Source of the DNA: an uncultured Clostridia bacterium
GTDB taxonomy: Bacteria; Bacillota; Clostridia; Oscillospirales; Acutalibacteraceae
Direction of reading: 5' to 3'
NCBI GenBank assembly: GCA_947595635.1
Contig: CANQEU010000007.1
Location: 1-55,938 of the forward strand
DNA length: 55,938 nt
Below are positions 52,047 to 55,938 of this stretch, in pieces. Under the pieces are notes generated by a model, which ran no database searches, was not told the origin of the DNA, and saw only the letters and a program-made list of their open reading frames with translations. How positions within the stretch are numbered: the first letter of the stretch is position 1; every line of letters begins with the position of its first letter. Both the position numbers and the translations under genes were made by a program.

Positions 52047-53192
52047 TTATCTTAATACGCTAATAAGCACTCCTGCGGCAACTGCCGAGCCGATAACTCC
52101 CGCAACATTCGGACCCATAGCGTGCATAAGCAGGAAATTGCCGGGATTTTCCTTTTGACCGACCCTCTGCGCGACACGAGCCGCCATAGGCACGGCTGAA
52201 ACGCCTGCCGAGCCGATGAGAGGATTTACCTTGCCGCCTGTGAATTTATACATAAGCTTGCCGAAAAGCACACCGCAGGCAGTACCGACGCAGAACGCCG
52301 CAAGTCCCAATGCGATTATCTTTATAGTGTCAAGGCTTAGGAAAACCTCGCCGGTCGCGGTTGCGCCAACGGTAACCCCAAGGAAAATAGTAACGATATT
52401 CATAAGCTCGTTTTGAGCCGCCTTGCATATTCTGTCAACAACTCCGCTCTCCTTAAAGAGGTTTCCGAGCATAAGCATACCTACCAAAGGCGCTGCGTCC
52501 GGAAGGAAAATAGCGACAAGTATAACAACGATAACCGGGAACATTATCTTTTCAAGCTTTGAAACAGGACGAAGCTGCTCCATAACGACAGAGCGCTCCT
52601 TCTTGGTTGTGAGAAGCTTCATAATAGGCGGCTGTATGATTGGCACAAGCGCCATATACGAATACGCCGCAACGGCAATCGGCCCTAAAAACTCCGGCTT
52701 CAAAATTGACGTTACAAAGATAGCCGTAGGCCCGTCGGCGCCGCCGATAATACCAATTGAGCCGGCTGCCTTCGGGTCGAAGCCGAGCAATATTGCGCCG
52801 ATAAATGTAATAAATATTCCTATCTGAGCCGCCGCTCCGAGGATAAAGCTCTTCGGATTTGCAATAAGCGGCCCGAAATCTGTCATAGCGCCGATTCCAA
52901 GGAAAATAAGCGGAGGATAAATGCCGAGCTTAACGCCCTGATACAAATAATAGAACAGTCCGCCGTTAGATGTTTCGGTCGGAGCAGCCATAATCGGCGG
53001 ATATAGGTTTACAAGCAGCATTCCGAAGGCGATAGGCAAAAGCAAAAGAGGCTCATATTGCTTTTTAATGGCAAGATAAAGCAAAATTATTGAAATACCT
53101 ATCATAACGTAATTCTGCCAAGTTAAAACGCAAAGACCGCTGCTGTTAAAAAGACCTACAACAGAGTCTACAAATCCATTAAGAATTTCCAT
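52047..53192 (-). CDS. Sodium-pumping decarboxylase beta subunit (OadB/GcdB/MmdB family)
   Basis: A 381-residue membrane subunit that decarboxylates carboxybiotin and exports Na+. It has about nine transmembrane segments, GGADGPTAIF with the family Asp, and GTACGVLFGKLMY and LIGSAGVSAVPMAARV (conserved Asn/Ser region). It works with a gamma subunit (next gene upstream) and normally a biotin carrier and a carboxyltransferase, neither in the window. Which acid is used (oxaloacetate, glutaconyl-CoA or methylmalonyl-CoA) cannot be told. Confidence 0.92.
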   Translation of the reverse strand: MEILNGFVDSVVGLFNSSGLCVLTWQNYVMIGISIILLYLAIKKQYEPLLLLPIAFGMLLVNLYPPIMAAPTETSNGGLFYYLYQGVKLGIYPPLIFLGIGAMTDFGPLIANPKSFILGAAAQIGIFITFIGAILLGFDPKAAGSIGIIGGADGPTAIFVTSILKPEFLGPIAVAAYSYMALVPIIQPPIMKLLTTKKERSVVMEQLRPVSKLEKIMFPVIVVILVAIFLPDAAPLVGMLMLGNLFKESGVVDRICKAAQNELMNIVTIFLGVTVGATATGEVFLSLDTIKIIALGLAAFCVGTACGVLFGKLMYKFTGGKVNPLIGSAGVSAVPMAARVAQRVGQKENPGNFLLMHAMGPNVAGVIGSAVAAGVLISVLR

Positions 53193-53219
53193 CAATAAAA
53201 CATCCTTTCCCTGATTTAA

Positions 53220-53609
53220 TTAAAACGGTTTAGTATTTTCAAATATGCCCGCCATACCCCATGCAGGTCGGGAGTCAGATGTTTTTCTCTTTTTAATTCC
53301 GGTTATCCTCACGTTGTCCGCGCCGTATATTGAGTCAACGGCAGCCGCGATAACGGCGACGATCTGAGTATCCGGCTCGTGCGATATATTATTCTCCGGC
53401 TCAGGATTGGTCGGCGCTGAAGCAGCGACCGGCGCAGCGGATTTTTCACTGCTAATCGCTTTGCGAGCTCTCCTCGTATCAGCATAATTAAGAGCCTTTG
53501 TTACAATGGTTCCGTAAAGCTTTATAATGATAATAAGCAAAATCAATACGGAAAAAACAACGGCAAAACCCGTTATAAGTATTGTAAGGCACAGAGTAAG
53601 ATTCTCCAT
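53220..53609 (-). CDS. Sodium-pump decarboxylase gamma subunit (OadG family)
   Basis: A 129-residue protein with one N-terminal transmembrane helix (about 5-30), an Ala/Pro/Glu linker (about 50-75), and a conserved C-terminus (VAVIAAAVDSIYG, then SRPAWGMAGIFENTKPF) as in OadG. It anchors and stabilises the decarboxylase. It lies 27 bp before oadB. GGGGGG precedes the ATG. Confidence 0.85.
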   Translation of the reverse strand: MENLTLCLTILITGFAVVFSVLILLIIIIKLYGTIVTKALNYADTRRARKAISSEKSAAPVAASAPTNPEPENNISHEPDTQIVAVIAAAVDSIYGADNVRITGIKKRKTSDSRPAWGMAGIFENTKPF

Positions 53610-53657
53610 TTTTAGTCCCCCCGTACAAATAGCTTAGACTAATACATTTTCTTGTCT

Positions 53658-53686
53658 ATTATAACCTACAAAAAACTTCATTTCAA
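53658..53686 (-). promoter_or_regulatory. oadG-oadB promoter
   Basis: The minus strand has -35 TTGAAA (53686-53681), a 17-bp spacer and -10 TATAAT (53663-53658). Confidence 0.65.
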
Positions 53687-53994
53687 TAAATTAGCACGGG
53701 ATTTATCGGATAAAATCAAAACTTTGTTAAATTTCCCAAAATATATTTAACGCCGGGAAATAATTAATACATCTTTGCAGACTCATAAATCAATCGATAT
53801 AAAGAAATTCCACTCTCAAAATCATATAAACAAATGCAGCGGATACATCACAGCAAATCAGATAAGCGGCTTACATTATGCGGAAAACAAAAACAATCAA
53901 CCCCTCGCGGAGCTTTTTATAAAAATATCGTCGGGCGGCAAGCAACAAAGCCAATACAAGGCAAGCGCGTCGCTCGGATTATACCGTATCAAAC
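53687..53994. other. Gene-free segment between oadG and the catalase gene
   Basis: AT-rich sequence with short open frames on the plus strand that lack ribosome sites and extend into the catalase gene's antisense. I see no supported gene. Confidence 0.4.
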
Positions 53995-54045
53995 AAAAAA
54001 CAGCGCCCCGACTGCTGACTGTCAATATCAACGCGGGACGCTGTT
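53995..54045 (-). terminator. Terminator after the cotJC-like gene
   Basis: CAGCGTCCCG and CGGGGCGCTG arms on the minus strand (54034-54043 with 54001-54010) flank a long loop, followed by TTTTTTG. Confidence 0.7.
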
Positions 54046-54064
54046 CTCTATTTACCTTACTATA

Positions 54065-54691
54065 TTATTTCCTGCCGCAGCTTTTGTCATCGGCACAATT
54101 GCCGTTTTCCTGCTTTTTATCGGCAGATACTCTCTTACCCTTACCGGCGCATTTTCCGCATTTATCAAATTCAGGATTAAACGCGTAGAAATTCTTACTG
54201 TCAAGATTATCTGTCGCTATTCTTAATCCCTCGCCGAAACGCTGATAGTGGACTACCTCACGCTCTCTCAAAAAGCGTATGGGGTCTATAACGTCGGGGT
54301 CGTCGCAGAAGCGCAGGATGTTGTCATAGGTCGTTCGGGCTTTTTGCTCTGCTGCGAGATCCTCGTGCAGGTCTGTTATTACGTCGCCCTTAGACTGTAT
54401 ATATGCGGCTGTAAACGGAGTGCCGCTTGCAGCTTGAGGGTAAATTCCCGTTGTATGGTCAACAAAATAGGTGTCAAAGCCCGCCTTTTTAATTTCCTCA
54501 GGCGTGAGGTTTTGAGTAAGCTGATAAACTATCGCGCCTATCATCTCAAGATGCGCAAGCTCCTCGGTACCAATATCGGTCAATATTGCCTTAAGCTCAG
54601 GGTATGGCATTGTAAATCTCTGGCTCAAATACCTTAAGGACGCAGCCAACTCCCCATCGGGTCCGCCAGACCCCAAAAGGAGGCAATACAA
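54065..54691 (-). CDS. cotJC: CotJC-type manganese catalase, 5'-truncated
   Basis: Ferritin-like manganese catalase of the spore-coat CotJC group. The dimetal ligands are visible: Glu in GGPDGELAASLRYL, EELAHLEM, the later AAEQKARTTY and REREVVHYQRF. A Cys/Lys-rich tail (CGKCAGKGKR) ends it. Complete CotJC proteins have about 33 further residues before GGPDGEL (typically with a YPV segment and a QYGG junction). Here that part is absent: upstream of GSGGPDGE the sequence turns into a hairpin, and the only start is a TTG at 54689-54691. The gene looks cut at its 5' end, at the border of phage-like sequence. It is probably inactive unless the element excises. Confidence 0.8.
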   Translation of the reverse strand: MYCLLLGSGGPDGELAASLRYLSQRFTMPYPELKAILTDIGTEELAHLEMIGAIVYQLTQNLTPEEIKKAGFDTYFVDHTTGIYPQAASGTPFTAAYIQSKGDVITDLHEDLAAEQKARTTYDNILRFCDDPDVIDPIRFLREREVVHYQRFGEGLRIATDNLDSKNFYAFNPEFDKCGKCAGKGKRVSADKKQENGNCADDKSCGRK

Positions 54692-54738
54692 ACAGCCCCT
54701 AAAACGGAAAAAACCGTTCTCAGGGGCTGTTTTTTTAA
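54690..54738 (+). terminator. Hairpin with T run at the cotJC break point
   Basis: AAACAGCCCCT (54690-54700) pairs with AGGGGCTGTTT (54722-54732), with an inner AACGG/CCGTT stem, followed by more T on the plus strand. It marks the junction where cotJC homology ends. Confidence 0.65.
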
Positions 54739-54868
54739 TTTTTTAGTGCGTAGTCGGCTACAATATTACATCACATTTATATTTTAGCACAAGAGTTTAA
54801 ATAATGCAACAGTTACCGCAAAAAAATGACATAAAATTTCTCGGTAAATATGAAGCACATAACAAAAG

Positions 54869-54895
54869 AAAAAGGGGCAGCGTTTCCACTGCCCC
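54869..54895 (-). terminator. Terminator after the holin gene
   Basis: GGGGCAG (54874-54880) pairs with CTGCCCC (54889-54895); TTTTTC follows on the minus strand. Confidence 0.75.
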
Positions 54896-54899
54896 GGAG

Positions 54900-54941
54900 T
54901 TTATTCGTCTACTTTTATTCGTCCGCCTTTATTCGTCCGTC
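54900..54941. repeat. 14-bp tandem repeat across the holin stop codon
   Basis: Three copies of TTTATTCGTC start at 54900, 54914 and 54928. Each contains, on the minus strand, GAC GAA TAA, the last codons and stop of the holin gene. Confidence 0.7.
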
Positions 54942-55390
54942 TTGCTTTCGTCGGCGCCGGATTTTGTTTCGACGGTGATTTTCAGCTTTTCTATCAGCTT
55001 GATTAAAAATTTTGGAATGGGAACGCCCAATCGCTCAAGGTTTTCGAGAATGGATAACAGCTCGTTGATTATCAGCCATATGGCGACTATCAGACCGAAA
55101 AACATTTTAACGGGGCTTTCCACTCCGACGTGCGTCAGCGCGGAATATATAAGATAATCAGCCGCTATGCCTACGCAGACAAGCGCGACGTAGCCGACTT
55201 TTTTTAATATTCCTTTCACGCCCTTTTTACTGGACAGCTCGGCATTGGCATACGCCGCCGACATTCCCGTTATGTAGTCTATAATCATAACTACCAACAA
55301 AACAATCATCGGAATTGCTATGATTTGAAAATACGCTGATATCCCTGCCGCAAGGGCGGCAAAGACTATTGAAATTGCGTTTTCTTTCAT
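54929..55390 (-). CDS. Phage holin family protein (toxin secretion/phage lysis holin type)
   Basis: A 153-residue membrane protein of the Bacteriophage holin family (phi29-like/TcdE-type holins). It has two or three transmembrane segments, the DYITGMSAAYANAELSSKKG segment after the second helix, IINELLSILENLERLGVPIP, and a charged C-terminus. It would open the membrane for the endolysin whose gene lies 17 bp upstream. Together they form a phage lysis cassette. Confidence 0.9.
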   Translation of the reverse strand: MKENAISIVFAALAAGISAYFQIIAIPMIVLLVVMIIDYITGMSAAYANAELSSKKGVKGILKKVGYVALVCVGIAADYLIYSALTHVGVESPVKMFFGLIVAIWLIINELLSILENLERLGVPIPKFLIKLIEKLKITVETKSGADESKTDE

Positions 55391-55407
55391 TTTTATTACC
55401 TCCGTTA

Positions 55408-55938
55408 TTATTTCAACAGGCTATAGAATGTCTCTTTGCCTGCCTCGCCGTCGATTTGCAGCCCGTGTAATTTTTGATGCGCCGTTACAGCGGCTTCTGT
55501 TTTTACGCCGTATTCACCGTCAAAGCCGCCTGTGTCATAGCCTCGGCAAATAAGTGCGCACTGAAGAATATATACATATCTCCCCGTTGCGCCCCTGCGC
55601 AGTACTCTGACAGCCGCCTTTGTCGCAGGCCCCATAATGCCGTCGACCTCCAAGCCTGCTTTATAGGTTTTATTCAAATATACCTGTAACGAGCCTACTA
55701 TTGCAGATTTGGTTTCTTTGCCGTATTCGCCGTCTATTGCACACTTCGTGCCGTAGGTGTTGTTAAGCCACTTCTGAACCTTTTTTATGCTCTCCTTGCC
55801 GCTGTTCGGCTGAGTGGTGGCGGCAGGCGCTTTATAGCTCTTATCGGCAAGCTTCCAGTTGGGGCGGTAATAGCCGTTTATCAAGCCGCTGTATAGAGGA
55901 TAAGATTTTCTGCAAACAGTCGATGAGGTGTTTGTGCC
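55408..55938 (-). CDS. Phage-type endolysin, C-terminal part with peptidoglycan-binding repeats (partial)
   Basis: The frame is open to the window edge, so the gene continues beyond base 55938; the visible 176 residues are the C-terminus. There are two peptidoglycan-binding (PG_binding_1-like) units: one with KWLNNTYGTKCAIDGEYG and LEVDGIMGPATKAAV, the other with ILQCALICRGYDTGGFDG and LQIDGEAGKETF. The catalytic domain, probably an amidase or GH25 lysozyme, lies outside. An internal TTG at 55882-55884 is not the true start. It pairs with the holin gene. Confidence 0.82.
   Translation of the reverse strand, partial: GTNTSSTVCRKSYPLYSGLINGYYRPNWKLADKSYKAPAATTQPNSGKESIKKVQKWLNNTYGTKCAIDGEYGKETKSAIVGSLQVYLNKTYKAGLEVDGIMGPATKAAVRVLRRGATGRYVYILQCALICRGYDTGGFDGEYGVKTEAAVTAHQKLHGLQIDGEAGKETFYSLLK

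Noticed and set aside
53775-54226. Open frames of 130-137 codons on the plus strand between oadG and the catalase gene
   Set aside because: They lack ribosome sites, have no recognisable domain and overlap the antisense of the catalase 3' end and its terminator.

Overview
The window looks like a chromosomal piece of a Gram-positive, spore-forming, anaerobic gut Clostridium, most likely a Ruminococcus-like member of the Oscillospiraceae. The grounds are a PolC-type replicase, SpoVT, a CotJC-type spore-coat catalase, short-form HisG with HisZ, formate-tetrahydrofolate ligase, strong AGGAGG ribosome sites, and a secreted alpha-amylase ending in a type I dockerin (an amylosome/cellulosome part). 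This is inferred from gene content; no search was run.

Left third (1-17.7 kb), accessory and envelope-related. Two OmpR-type two-component systems lie here. The first (515-2621) sits beside a small exported protein with three YxYLTGQxR-type repeats. The second (5886-7789) lies between a MacB-like ABC exporter (3317-5672) and a divergent six-gene operon (7976-13695): VTC polyphosphate-polymerase-like protein, DUF4956 membrane protein, Cthe_2159-type beta-helix lipoprotein, GT2-GtrA glycosyltransferase, NAGPA-type phosphodiester glycosidase and a small membrane protein. Three promoters, for the second system itself, the exporter and the VTC operon, carry the same arrangement: two heptamer direct repeats 10 bp apart, the second starting exactly 15 bp before the -10 box. 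I read this as one regulon of response regulator 2 and as the best candidate here for an undescribed system. Next comes a TetR-headed redox operon (13877-17681: TetR, cyclophilin-like lipoprotein, aldo/keto reductase, CMD-cupin fusion, flavodoxin lipoprotein). It is preceded by twin TGACAC-type palindromes, and its reductase gene carries a 108-bp in-frame palindromic insertion with an 8-bp target duplication.

Middle (17.9-39.1 kb), mostly core. fhs-tsaE-tsaB-rpiB; a histidine phosphatase and orphan leuB; two XRE regulators with AT-rich palindromes; a zinc-ribbon/PASTA pseudokinase; spoVT; two small membrane proteins; a second VTC-DUF4956 pair; the dockerin amylase; and a his operon (hisZ-G-D-C-B-A-I-E) without hisH and hisF, driven by a promoter whose -10 lies inside a large palindrome.

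Right (39.3-55.9 kb). An AI-2E family permease and polC, followed upstream by the conserved pyrH-frr-uppS-cdsA-ispC-rseP-ispG run (translation recycling, undecaprenyl and phospholipid synthesis, isoprenoids, site-2 protease), all on the minus strand. A 130-bp nested palindromic element with terminal inverted repeats separates it from an oadB/oadG sodium-pump pair. At the right edge, a cotJC-like spore catalase has lost its first ~33 codons exactly where phage-type sequence begins (hairpin, holin, endolysin leaving the window), suggesting a prophage or skin-like element integrated into a sporulation gene.
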